Below, piece after piece: positions 20,701 to 29,016 of a stretch of 64,000 nt of DNA. The DNA lies in contig NZ_CP019788.1 in assembly GCF_002022665.1 (NCBI RefSeq), positions 744,001-808,000 of the forward strand, written 5' to 3'. Made by a program: the position numbers and the translations under genes. The first letter of the stretch is position 1. Every line of letters starts with the position of its first letter. Source of the stretch: Bartonella sp. JB63. GTDB taxonomy: Bacteria > Pseudomonadota > Alphaproteobacteria > Rhizobiales > Rhizobiaceae. Under the pieces are notes generated by a model. That model was not told the DNA's origin. It ran no database searches and saw only the letters and a program-made list of their open reading frames with translations.

Positions 20701-22279
20701 TAATTTAAGTCATCAACTAGCTGATGTAAGCAATCGCTTAGAAGATGCAAAAAACCAAACATATGCTACAATTTCAGAAAATATGGAGCAATTAACAGAA
20801 TTAACAGATTATTTGCATCAAACTGCATACAACACAACTGAATCAATTGGTAATTTAACACAGCAAATTGGTGAACAGCTTTCTCTTTCAACACAAGAAG
20901 CCGAACAAAGGATTCATGCACAAAATGAATCCTTAGTGAATACTCTTGCACAAAAGAATTCTGAAACTATTCAAACCATGGCCACTGTGCAAGAAGATCT
21001 TATAAACAATGTTTCAGCTGTTCTTGAACAATTGAATCAATCAATTTATAATATTCATGAAAATAGTAATATATTGATATCAACGGTTCAAAGTCTTGAT
21101 GGTCAGATTAATGAAACTGCAAATAATTTCTTCCATAATACCAATCAAGTAGCAGAATACTTATCAACATCAAATCAAGAGCTCAATAACAATGTAGAGA
21201 CTTTGCAAGGGCTTTCTCAAAATACGTTTGAGCAAATTAGCTATATAACAAGCAATTTTGGCGAACATGCCAAAACGCTTTCTGAAGCTATTCGTGTTCT
21301 TGAACAATCAGAAAATACACTTAATATAACACTCCAAGAAAAACAAAATGCGCTTTCTGTATTAAGCAATGCTCTTGTATCAAAATCTGATGAAGTTAAT
21401 CAACTTATCAAACATTACGAAAATGTTCTTAACTTGATATTTGAGCGTACTGATAAAAATACACGTAACTCTACAGATTCACTGAAACAAACACTTCATG
21501 AATTAATTAATGAGGCCTCAACACGTTTTTCAGAAGCTGCGGAAAATATACGCTTCTCAGCCAATGAAATTCGTTTAGAGCTTTCAAAAATTAATAATGA
21601 TATCGATGAAAGTGTTCAAAAATTACCAGAAAAAGCAAAAGAAACAACACAAACAATTCGACATGCCTTAAGTGAACAAATTACAGCACTAAAAGACTTG
21701 ACGAGTGTTATGCAAAATACTGAAAAAGAACAATTATTACCAATAACGCCTACATTGTTAACACCAAATAGTGCAGCTACTGAAGTCAATAAAAAGATAG
21801 TACCACCACAACCTATTGCACAACCAGAACAAAACAACACAAAGCAAAACAAATGGGTATCAGATCTTTTAGAAAGAGCTTCACGTGAAGAAAATAATAC
21901 GTCTGCTTCTTCACCAGAACAAGAAAAGTCTGATTCTATGAATGAATCTCTTAACTCACCAGTAAATGGTATTCTTCAAACCATTAATCACAATGCTGCT
22001 ATCGAGTTATGGAATCGTTATAAACGTGGACAAAAAAATATCGTAGTTGAACATCTGTACACACCGAACGGAAAACTAATATTTGAAACAATTAGGAAAA
22101 AATATTTAAATGACGTAAATTTTAAAGATTCAGTTAATCAATATATTTCAGACTTTGAAAAATTATTACGTGATATATCTCGCAGTTCTGGAGATATTCG
22201 TTTAGCCCGGCAATATCTTATATCAGATACTGGAAAAGTTTATACTATGCTCGCTCATGCAAGTGGACGAATTCAATAA
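17705..22279 (+). CDS. Giant membrane-anchored coiled-coil protein, growth-pole-ring-like
   Basis: The 1524-residue protein has an acidic N-terminus of about 120 residues, two hydrophobic segments (about 135-155 and 168-196), roughly 1200 residues of Glu/Gln/Asn/Lys/Thr-rich helix with heptad-like spacing, then a Pro/Gln-rich linker. A distinct C-terminal domain of about 90 residues starts near AAIELWNRYKRGQK. This architecture matches the large apolipoprotein-like polar ring proteins of Rhizobiales (GPR of Agrobacterium, RgsE of Sinorhizobium) that organise polar growth. Size is smaller than the roughly 2100 residues reported for GPR. The family assignment is inference from architecture, not alignment. 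It has a terminator of its own and is probably monocistronic. Confidence 0.6.
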   Translation: MARRTKLQTFEIEVEEALEKAMNFDFNNTEIEKITSNNAESLINVDDLIQKIATSEEEILSESENEASSIASNIHDNAVVDESVVELLFGQKPIHELSGGTVRDTLLPTQPLPANDDMTVPFNFRSLKRNTVSRIYWSTTALSALWTTGGAFIAHKLAPSGLNSLANIITFITSPLGLAVAAGTTIPILMSWGFAQLIKRSNELHNIAVIMTNAAQRLSEPQNISEKQAIAISQTIRKEVAAMNEGIERTLGRAVELEAIIQSEVHNLERAYSENESRIYTLIKELNNERTAILNHADRVQTVIKGTQEQLSDEFDLATSKIATNVKQLAQTLSQTLQKQGEDLIKKLSCAGDGVTNQLFEKFNETTIQVQQKNTEFFHVLGKTFDTFAERFDNNEKQLEKTFDETIVKAEMHIAKLATHIQTATDQTLSSVDEKFRTLDEAIIDRNNQSLQDFNEKIIQLDQQAHKLSSKFDNITSEAIEAFGNRLVNVDLSLKEHSDTIIESFIARSKELENNAEKLGGFLEAHASQINVNLKEITTDIANVFTNGHDHILSAINESKKVLKEEIKNVDNAIIDIIGERSQDFKAQIADQRDVIANMLDSEKNKIADTLKDQIDVLTKNVSDVEKILNQNIQVVDQHTKDHAVDIVQCTEKLQEVITQSCEITKNALEEQAKNIDIRADALRDSLAINSFSLNEVLADQARTLEQRMETIHNLIAKSDIHIDMALKQQVDLVENAIINNNKAITETVQNHMKNLEGHTDLLKNTLSQSNDVFLDTLQTRVGLFDENLESRARQVFERAATLEETLSEKLEKVCETIDMQTSTFEERSDNLKTSIALNNEHSQAVQQALEESVSNIRISLENSVNTVTDSVQEKFINISEKLASIMANETEKSETSLVAASNQFISSFADVAVKATNIISESSNRIVSNVEQTVHETSEKVISALTEQTAHTAEAFATASNNAQTLINETVHASAEAIDQLLSERSNILHQSMLDFENNLSHQLADVSNRLEDAKNQTYATISENMEQLTELTDYLHQTAYNTTESIGNLTQQIGEQLSLSTQEAEQRIHAQNESLVNTLAQKNSETIQTMATVQEDLINNVSAVLEQLNQSIYNIHENSNILISTVQSLDGQINETANNFFHNTNQVAEYLSTSNQELNNNVETLQGLSQNTFEQISYITSNFGEHAKTLSEAIRVLEQSENTLNITLQEKQNALSVLSNALVSKSDEVNQLIKHYENVLNLIFERTDKNTRNSTDSLKQTLHELINEASTRFSEAAENIRFSANEIRLELSKINNDIDESVQKLPEKAKETTQTIRHALSEQITALKDLTSVMQNTEKEQLLPITPTLLTPNSAATEVNKKIVPPQPIAQPEQNNTKQNKWVSDLLERASREENNTSASSPEQEKSDSMNESLNSPVNGILQTINHNAAIELWNRYKRGQKNIVVEHLYTPNGKLIFETIRKKYLNDVNFKDSVNQYISDFEKLLRDISRSSGDIRLARQYLISDTGKVYTMLAHASGRIQ

Positions 22280-22286
22280 AATAAAA

Positions 22287-22325
22287 AGAAAGGTGAAAAA
22301 GTTGCTCTTTTTCACCTTTTTCTCT
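22287..22325 (+). terminator. Strong rho-independent terminator after the coiled-coil gene
   Basis: A perfect 13-base stem, AAAGGTGAAAAAG (22289-22301) with CTTTTTCACCTTT (22307-22319), has a TTGCT loop and a following T-rich tail. It begins ten bases after the stop codon at 22279. It isolates the giant gene from maeB. Confidence 0.88.
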
Positions 22326-22616
22326 TTTCAATTTCATCTATTGTACGTAATTATGATATACTTTACTGCAAACGTGATCTATTCAAACTGATAAACATTA
22401 TAGAACTTTCTTAAGAAGGACAAAAATAATATTGCCAATATTAAAATGAACTTATTAATCAATAAACTCTAAACAAATTGGTTTCGCAATTCGGAAAAAT
22501 TGTCCTACATCTGTACTTTAATATGAAAAGAAATCAGGATCTGTAGTTAGTAAAACTGATTATAAATAGCAACGCTTATATATTATATAAATGTATATTA
22601 CTTGGATATCATCAAA

Positions 22617-24956
22617 ATGTCTAAAAAACAAAATAGTAATCCTCGTTTGCAGCAAACTGAACTTGAAAATGCAGCACTTTTTTATCACCAACACCCAAAA
22701 CCTGGAAAGCTAGAGATACAAGCAACAAAGCCCCTTGGTAATCAACGTGATCTAGCACTTGCTTATTCTCCAGGTGTTGCTGCACCATGTCTTGCAATTC
22801 ATGATGATCCGAAACTTGCAGCTCAATATACTTCTCGTTCTAACTTAGTGGCTGTTATATCAAATGGAACTGCCGTTCTTGGTTTAGGAAATATCGGCCC
22901 ACTTGCTTCTAAACCGGTTATGGAAGGAAAAGCTGTTTTATTTAAAAAATTTGCAAATATTGATGTTTTTGATATCGAACTTGATGCACCCGATATCACA
23001 AAAATGGTAGAAACTGTATCTGCATTAGAACCAACATTTGGTGGAATCAATCTTGAAGACATTAAAGCCCCGGAATGCTTTGAAATTGAAGAGCAACTTC
23101 GTGCTAAAATGAATATTCCAGTTTTCCATGATGACCAACATGGAACTGCTATTATCGCTTGTGCAGCAGTATTAAACGCCTTAAGTCTTGCTGACAAAAA
23201 AATTGAAAATGCAAAAATAGTTTCTTCAGGCGCGGGTGCAGCTGCCTTAGCGTGTATTAACCTTTTGGTCCGTCTTGGAGCAAAAGTTGAAAATATCTGG
23301 CTTAGCGACTTAGATGGAGTTGTGTATGAAGGTCGCGAAACACTTATGGATCGCTGGAAAATTAATTATGCACAAAAAACTGATGCACGGACCCTAGCCG
23401 ACATCATTGATAATGCGGATATCTTTTTAGGTCTTTCAGCAGCTGGTGTCTTGAAACCTGAGTATTTAAAAAAAATGGCTTCCAAGCCCTTAATTCTAGC
23501 ACTTGCTAACCCAACGCCAGAAATTATGCCAGAAGAAGCCAACACAGTACGCCCCGACGCAATGATCTGCACAGGACGTTCTGATTATCCTAATCAAGTT
23601 AATAATGTTCTTTGTTTTCCTTATATCTTCCGAGGTGCATTAGATGTTGGTGCAACTGCAATCAATGAAGAAATGAAAATGGCTGCAGTTCACGCAATTG
23701 CAGCCCTCGCTCGTGAAGAAACTTCAGACGTTGCGGCATGTGCATATTCAAAAGCACCCCCTAATTTTGGACCAGAATACCTCATTCCTTCGCCTTTCGA
23801 TCCACGTTTAATACTACGCATTGCCCCTGCTGTCGCCAAAGCAGCAATGGAATCAGGTGTTGCAGTACGACCCATCGAAAATATGGAAGCCTATCATGAC
23901 ATCCTTAATCGTTTTGTATTCCGTTCTGGTCTTATAATGAAACCTGTTTTTGCAGCAGCAAAAACAGCAAAATGTAAGCGTGTAATCTATGCTGATGGTG
24001 AAGATGAACGTGTTCTTCGTGCCGCACAAATTGTTCTTGAAGAACAAACAGCCATTCCTCTTCTTATTGGTCGTCCACATGTAGTAGAGACAAGATTAAA
24101 ACGCTTCGGTTTAAAAATTCGTCCCGGTATAGATTTTGAAATCACAAATCCGGAAAACGATCCACGTTTTCGTGATTATGTTAATTTATTTCTGCGTTAT
24201 ACGGGTAGACACGGTGTTTCACCCGAAGTTGCGAAAACAATCGTAAGAACATCAACTACAGCTATCGCAGCTCTTGCAGTTATGCGCGGCGAAGCTGATG
24301 CAATGATTTGTGGTTTAGAAGGTCGTTTTGAACGTAATCTTGAATTGATTGAACAAATCATTGGACTTGACCCAAATATTAACCATTTTTCTGCAGTTAG
24401 TCTTCTTATCTCTACACGTGGTACTCTCTTTCTAACAGATACTTACGTTAATGAAAATCCTTCTGCAGAAGAAATAGCAGAAATGACAATTCTAGCAGCA
24501 CAAGAAATTGAAGCATTTGGTATAAAACCAAAAGCAGCTCTATTGTCACATTCAAATTTTGGTTCCAAAAATACAGTAAGTGCACGTAAAATGCGTCGTG
24601 CTACCGAAATTCTTGCTGAATTATACCCAGATTTGGAAGCAGATGGCGAAATGCATGGCGACGCTGCGCTTTCTAAAATTCTTCGTGATCGCGTTTTTCC
24701 TGATTCACGTCTTACTAGCGAAGCCAATTTACTGGTCTTTCCAACACTTGATGCAGCCAATATCACACTTAACATCGCCAAAAATTTAACAAACGCACTT
24801 CATGTGGGTCCTATTTTGATTGGAGCCGCGCGTCCCGCACATATTCTAACACCTTCAGTAACTTCACGAGGTGTTGTCAATATGACAGCTCTCGCAGTTC
24901 TTGCTGCAAATAGAAAAAATCTCGCAATAAAACAACTGAAGACAAAAATCATGTAA
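22617..24956 (+). CDS. maeB: NADP-dependent malic enzyme with phosphotransacetylase-like domain
   Basis: MaeB oxidatively decarboxylates malate to pyruvate, giving NADPH. The 779-residue protein has an N-terminal malic enzyme half (LALAYSPGVAAPC, the PVFHDDQHGTA metal-binding segment, SSGAGAAALACINLL nucleotide fold). The C-terminal half resembles phosphate acetyltransferase (KRVIYADGEDERVLRAAQIV) and is regarded as regulatory in this family. A TTG at 22602 is open in frame, but ATG 22617 gives the usual MSKK start. It stands alone between two clusters. Confidence 0.95.
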   Translation: MSKKQNSNPRLQQTELENAALFYHQHPKPGKLEIQATKPLGNQRDLALAYSPGVAAPCLAIHDDPKLAAQYTSRSNLVAVISNGTAVLGLGNIGPLASKPVMEGKAVLFKKFANIDVFDIELDAPDITKMVETVSALEPTFGGINLEDIKAPECFEIEEQLRAKMNIPVFHDDQHGTAIIACAAVLNALSLADKKIENAKIVSSGAGAAALACINLLVRLGAKVENIWLSDLDGVVYEGRETLMDRWKINYAQKTDARTLADIIDNADIFLGLSAAGVLKPEYLKKMASKPLILALANPTPEIMPEEANTVRPDAMICTGRSDYPNQVNNVLCFPYIFRGALDVGATAINEEMKMAAVHAIAALAREETSDVAACAYSKAPPNFGPEYLIPSPFDPRLILRIAPAVAKAAMESGVAVRPIENMEAYHDILNRFVFRSGLIMKPVFAAAKTAKCKRVIYADGEDERVLRAAQIVLEEQTAIPLLIGRPHVVETRLKRFGLKIRPGIDFEITNPENDPRFRDYVNLFLRYTGRHGVSPEVAKTIVRTSTTAIAALAVMRGEADAMICGLEGRFERNLELIEQIIGLDPNINHFSAVSLLISTRGTLFLTDTYVNENPSAEEIAEMTILAAQEIEAFGIKPKAALLSHSNFGSKNTVSARKMRRATEILAELYPDLEADGEMHGDAALSKILRDRVFPDSRLTSEANLLVFPTLDAANITLNIAKNLTNALHVGPILIGAARPAHILTPSVTSRGVVNMTALAVLAANRKNLAIKQLKTKIM

Positions 24957-25126
24957 ATAAAACTTAAAAGTTTCTTGCAGAAACGCTTTAAAACTAGAGT
25001 TTAATTCATAGCAAATTCATTTTCAATATCGAAAAAACAGTTATATACTGGATTAAGTCTTTTTTTTTAAGGTAAAAAAGGCTAGATAGAATAGTAATTA
25101 AAGTCTTTTATAAAGCTAATAACATA

Positions 25127-25160
25127 ATAAGGAATCATACATTATAAGGAATCATACATT
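25127..25160 (+). repeat. Perfect 17-base tandem duplication spanning the acpXL ribosome-binding site
   Basis: The unit ATAAGGAATCATACATT occurs twice back to back (25127-25143 and 25144-25160). Each copy has the AAGGAA Shine-Dalgarno element. Only the second copy is followed by G, which completes the TTG start of acpXL. The first copy reads into ATA and has no start. The mRNA therefore has two ribosome-binding sites, of which the distal one is positioned for initiation. Confidence 0.9.
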
Positions 25161-25443
25161 GTCTTCTACTTTTGACAAAGTCGCCGATATTATTGCAGAA
25201 ATCAGTGAAATTGATCGCGGTACAATTACATATGAAAGTCATACAATTGATGATTTAGGAATTGATAGTCTTGACTTTCTTGACATTGTTTTTGCTATTG
25301 ATAAGGCCTTTGGAATTAAAATCCCACTAGAGCAGTGGACTCAAGAAATCAATGAGGGTTCAGTCGCAACTGAAGAGTACTTTGTCCTTAAAAACCTTTG
25401 CTCAAAAATTGATGAACTTGTTGCTTTAAAACAAGCCGACTAA
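25159..25443 (+). CDS. acpXL: Acyl carrier protein AcpXL
   Basis: AcpXL carries the very-long-chain (about C26-C28) hydroxy fatty acid that is attached to lipid A in Rhizobiales. The 94-residue length is longer than housekeeping ACP. The phosphopantetheine attachment is Ser37 in [11 protein letters not shown]. The TTG start has AAGGAA seven bases upstream. It opens a run of five same-strand genes ending in lpxXL. The gene overlaps a tandem repeat that duplicates its ribosome-binding site. Confidence 0.93.
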   Translation: MSSTFDKVADIIAEISEIDRGTITYESHTIDDLGIDSLDFLDIVFAIDKAFGIKIPLEQWTQEINEGSVATEEYFVLKNLCSKIDELVALKQAD

Positions 25444-25453
25444 TTTTTTCGTT

Positions 25454-26629
25454 ATGCAGAATCATAATGTATTCATTACTGGTATAGGTCTTATAAGCTC
25501 TTTAGGTGAAGGAGTCATTCATCATTGGAATCAATTAAATAATCCTACAATCAAACCGAACCTTGATTGTACAACTTTTGCCCCCTATGCTGTTCACAAA
25601 TTGATAGAAGTTGATTGGAACCTGCAAATCCCTAAACGAAGTGACCAACGGCAAATGGGAATATGGCAGCGCCTTGGTACCTATGCTGCTGGTCTTGCTC
25701 TTGATGATGCAGGAATGAAAAATGATCAGCAGTTAACATCAAAAATGGATATGATTGTTGCAGCTAGCGGAGGAGAACGTGATATCACTGTCGATACACA
25801 AATTCTTGCAAAAGCACGTACAACAACTGACTATGAGTCTATGTTAAATTTAGCCCTTTCTACTGAACTTCGGCCAACTTTATTTTTAGCACAACTATCA
25901 AATCTTCTAGCTGGAAATATTTCAATTGTTCATAAAGTAACTGGATCTTCTCGTACCTTTATGGGTGAAGAAGGAAGCGGACTTTCTGCTATTCAGATTG
26001 CTGCTGCACGCATTCGCTCAGGACAAAGCACACACGTTCTAGTAGGAAGTTCTTATAATGCGCAAAGCTATGATATGCTGTTAGCTCATGAACTTGGAGG
26101 TCTCTTAACACGCGGTAAATGGACACCAGTTTGGTCCCGTAAAAATTGCCCTGGTGGTGGATTAATTACTGGTTCTGGTGGCGTTTTTCTTGTTCTTGAA
26201 AATGGCGAACAAGCAAAAAAGCGCAATGCACGCGTTTATGCTGAAATTAATCAAATCATTACTAACCAAACAAATAGGACAAAAAATTCTCTTAAAGGTA
26301 CAATTACCACAATGTTAAAAACGGTAAAGGCTGAATCTTCGTTTACAATTTCAGCTGCCTCAGGTTGTCACGATGAAACAAAAGCAGAACAACGTGCTCT
26401 TGACGATGCCAATATATTTTATCGCGGTATTACAACATTATTTGGTTATATGCGAGAAGCGCAGTTTCCTTTAGCCCTTGCATTAGCAGCTATTGCTGTT
26501 AGAAAAAAACGTAGCTTTCCATCTCTGAGTTCTCATGAAAAGCCATTTTCTGAAGAAATACATGAAGCATTTATCACAACAATTGGTATAAAAAGAGCTG
26601 AAGGCATAGTGCGCCTCACTGCTGCCTAA
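25454..26629 (+). CDS. Ketosynthase-like protein FabF2-XL lacking the catalytic triad
   Basis: The 391-residue protein has the thiolase/ketosynthase fold, starting VFITGIGLISSLGEG, and ends in a KS-like C-terminus. An ungapped comparison with its neighbour FabF1-XL around the nucleophile puts Glu173 (MGEEGSGLSAIQ) where the active Cys lies. The first His of the NAHGTST motif becomes Ala in ISAASGC, and the GHTLTAAGA motif becomes GYMREAQ. All three catalytic residues are therefore changed, as in chain-length factors of type II polyketide synthases. It probably forms a heterodimer with FabF1-XL to build very long chains. It starts ten bases after acpXL. Confidence 0.82.
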   Translation: MQNHNVFITGIGLISSLGEGVIHHWNQLNNPTIKPNLDCTTFAPYAVHKLIEVDWNLQIPKRSDQRQMGIWQRLGTYAAGLALDDAGMKNDQQLTSKMDMIVAASGGERDITVDTQILAKARTTTDYESMLNLALSTELRPTLFLAQLSNLLAGNISIVHKVTGSSRTFMGEEGSGLSAIQIAAARIRSGQSTHVLVGSSYNAQSYDMLLAHELGGLLTRGKWTPVWSRKNCPGGGLITGSGGVFLVLENGEQAKKRNARVYAEINQIITNQTNRTKNSLKGTITTMLKTVKAESSFTISAASGCHDETKAEQRALDDANIFYRGITTLFGYMREAQFPLALALAAIAVRKKRSFPSLSSHEKPFSEEIHEAFITTIGIKRAEGIVRLTAA

Positions 26630-26641
26630 AAGAAAGTTTCT

Positions 26642-27919
26642 ATGATGAAATATAATGATCATCTCGGACGTCCACTTGTAGCAATCACTGGAGCAGGAGT
26701 TGTAACATCACTGGGACAAGGAAAACAGGAAAATTGGAAAAAATTAATTAATGGTGTTAGTGGCGTTCATAAAATAACACGTTTTCCTGTTGAAGGATTA
26801 AATACACGTATTGCGGGAACTATTGATTTTCTTGAAGAAAGTACAATCGGTGCTGTAGCTCTTTCGGAAAAACTAGCGCATCTTGCTGCAGAAGAAGCTT
26901 TAGAACAAGCAAAACTTGATAAAGAAGAGTTCAATGGACCGTTGTTTCTAGCTGCTCCCCCAGTTGAACTTGAATGGAAGGCCCGCTTAGCCCTTGATAA
27001 AGAAGTGATATCCAGTCATGAACCCGCCTATGCCCACCTTCTCGAAGTTTGTCGCCAAAAACCTCATCATGCGCTTTTTGAAACCACGCAATTTGGAATA
27101 ATTGCAGAGAAAATTCAAGAAAAATTTGGAACAAAAGGGCTTCCCATTACACTTTCAACCGCTTGCGCATCTGGTGCAACAGCTATCCAGTTAGGTGTTG
27201 AATCAATTCGACGAGGTGAAACAAATCGCGCACTCACAATCGCCACGGATGGTTCTGTTTCAGCAGAATCCCTGATCCGTTTTTCACTATTATCTGCCCT
27301 TTCCACCCAAAATGAGCCAGCAGAAAAAGCAGCAAAACCATTTAGCCGTGATCGAGATGGTTTTGTGATGGCAGAAGGATCAGGTGCTCTTGTCCTTGAG
27401 TCTGTTCAAAGTGCTTTAGCTCGTAACGTAGAAATTCTAGGAATTTTGGCAGGCTGTGGAGAAACAGCAGATGATTTTCATCGCACGCGTTCAAAGCCCG
27501 ATGCATCACCTGCAATTGAATCAGTCCGTAAAGCATTAGCTGACGCAAAAATAACTATCAATGAAATTGATTACATCAATGCACATGGAACTTCTACACC
27601 CGAAAATGAAAAGATGGAATATCTAGCATTGTCAACAGTTTTTGGTGATATTTTAGAGCATATCCCAGTCTCTTCTAATAAATCAATAATTGGCCACACA
27701 TTAACTGCTGCAGGTGCTATAGAAGCTGTTTTTTCACTTCTAACCATCCAAACAGGGATACTCCCCCCCACAATTAATTACGATGATCCCGATCCTGCAA
27801 TTCCTTTAGATGTTGTTCCTAATCATAGCCGTAAAGCCCGCATAAATACAATTTTGTCCAACTCATTTGGTTTTGGAGGCCAAAATACTAGTCTTGTTAT
27901 TACAGCGTATCAAGGATAA
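26642..27919 (+). CDS. Beta-ketoacyl-ACP synthase II, FabF1-XL type
   Basis: This is the catalytic ketosynthase of the very-long-chain cluster, with 425 residues. The nucleophile is Cys175 in LSTACASGATA. Both histidines are present in INAHGTST and SIIGHTLTAAGA, and GFGGQNTSLV closes the sequence. It elongates acyl-AcpXL with malonyl units. It is 12 bases after FabF2-XL. Compared with housekeeping FabF there is an extended segment around residues 100-150. Confidence 0.9.
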   Translation: MMKYNDHLGRPLVAITGAGVVTSLGQGKQENWKKLINGVSGVHKITRFPVEGLNTRIAGTIDFLEESTIGAVALSEKLAHLAAEEALEQAKLDKEEFNGPLFLAAPPVELEWKARLALDKEVISSHEPAYAHLLEVCRQKPHHALFETTQFGIIAEKIQEKFGTKGLPITLSTACASGATAIQLGVESIRRGETNRALTIATDGSVSAESLIRFSLLSALSTQNEPAEKAAKPFSRDRDGFVMAEGSGALVLESVQSALARNVEILGILAGCGETADDFHRTRSKPDASPAIESVRKALADAKITINEIDYINAHGTSTPENEKMEYLALSTVFGDILEHIPVSSNKSIIGHTLTAAGAIEAVFSLLTIQTGILPPTINYDDPDPAIPLDVVPNHSRKARINTILSNSFGFGGQNTSLVITAYQG

Positions 27920-27978
27920 TCCTTTATAATTATATCGATCTTAAAACTATCAATCTTTATAAACATTCAAAGAGAATA

Positions 27979-29010
27979 ATGATGCGTGCACTGCAATTAT
28001 TTAATGAACGCCAACTTAAAATCACTGATATTACTCCACCACCACCACCAAATCCTGGTGAAGTCACAGTACGTATAAAGGCTGTTGCTCTTAACCATAT
28101 TGATATATGGGGATGGCGTGGTATGGCCTTTGCGAAAAGAAAAATGCCACTTGTTATAGGCGCTGAAGCTTCTGGCGAAATTGTTCAATTAGGAGATGGT
28201 ATTGAAAATTTGCAAATTGGGCAACTCGTCTCAATTTATGGAGCACATACTTGTGGTCTATGCAAAGCCTGCTGCGAAAAGCGTGATAACCTTTGCGATC
28301 ATATAAAAGGTATATACGGTTTTCATCTTGATGGATTTGCTTGTGAATTTGTCAATTTGCCAGCACGTCTATTAGTGTCAGCACCTCTAGAATGTGATGA
28401 AATAAAAGCAGCTGTTGCTCCTATTACCTTTGGCACTGTAGAGCACATGCTATTTGATAACGCAAAATTACAAGTTGGAGAAACAATTTTAATACACGCT
28501 GGTGGTTCTGGTATTGGATCAGCAGCTATTCAGATTGCAAAAAACATGGGATGTACAGTTATCACCACAGTAGGTGCAGATAATAAAATTGAAAAAGCAC
28601 AATCCCTTGGAGCAGATCACGTTATTAATTACCGTAAAGAACGTTTTGAAGGTATTGTTCGTAAATTAACTCAAAAAAAAGGTGTTGATGTTGTTTTTGA
28701 GCATGTAGGTGCTGATACATGGGCGGGTTCTATGCTAAGCATGAAACGCGGAGCACGTTTGGTAACTTGTGGTTCTACTTCTGGTGTTTCAACATCTATG
28801 AATTTAATGCAATTATTTCAACAACAACTGAAAATATTTGGTTCATTTGGTTGTCGTATGGAGAATATGAAAAATGCTATGGAGAAAATGGCGCAAGGAA
28901 TTGTGTATCCTGTCATTGATACAATTATAGACTTCGATAAAATCGATATAGCTTTAAAACGCATGGAAAGTCGTGATGTCTTTGGAAAAATTATCCTAAA
29001 AATTAATTAA
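27979..29010 (+). CDS. Zinc-binding alcohol dehydrogenase/enoyl reductase-type protein of the VLCFA cluster
   Basis: This medium-chain dehydrogenase has 343 residues. The structural zinc pattern is visible (CGLCKACCEKRDNLC). The Rossmann glycine segment is IHAGGSGIGSAAIQIA. In rhizobial clusters the equivalent gene (adh2XL/fabXL) sits between fabF1XL and lpxXL and is thought to serve as the enoyl reductase for the long chain. Here it occupies the same position, three bases from the next in-frame open region. The biochemical role is inferred from context. Confidence 0.85.
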   Translation: MMRALQLFNERQLKITDITPPPPPNPGEVTVRIKAVALNHIDIWGWRGMAFAKRKMPLVIGAEASGEIVQLGDGIENLQIGQLVSIYGAHTCGLCKACCEKRDNLCDHIKGIYGFHLDGFACEFVNLPARLLVSAPLECDEIKAAVAPITFGTVEHMLFDNAKLQVGETILIHAGGSGIGSAAIQIAKNMGCTVITTVGADNKIEKAQSLGADHVINYRKERFEGIVRKLTQKKGVDVVFEHVGADTWAGSMLSMKRGARLVTCGSTSGVSTSMNLMQLFQQQLKIFGSFGCRMENMKNAMEKMAQGIVYPVIDTIIDFDKIDIALKRMESRDVFGKIILKIN

Positions 29011-29016
29011 TTATTG

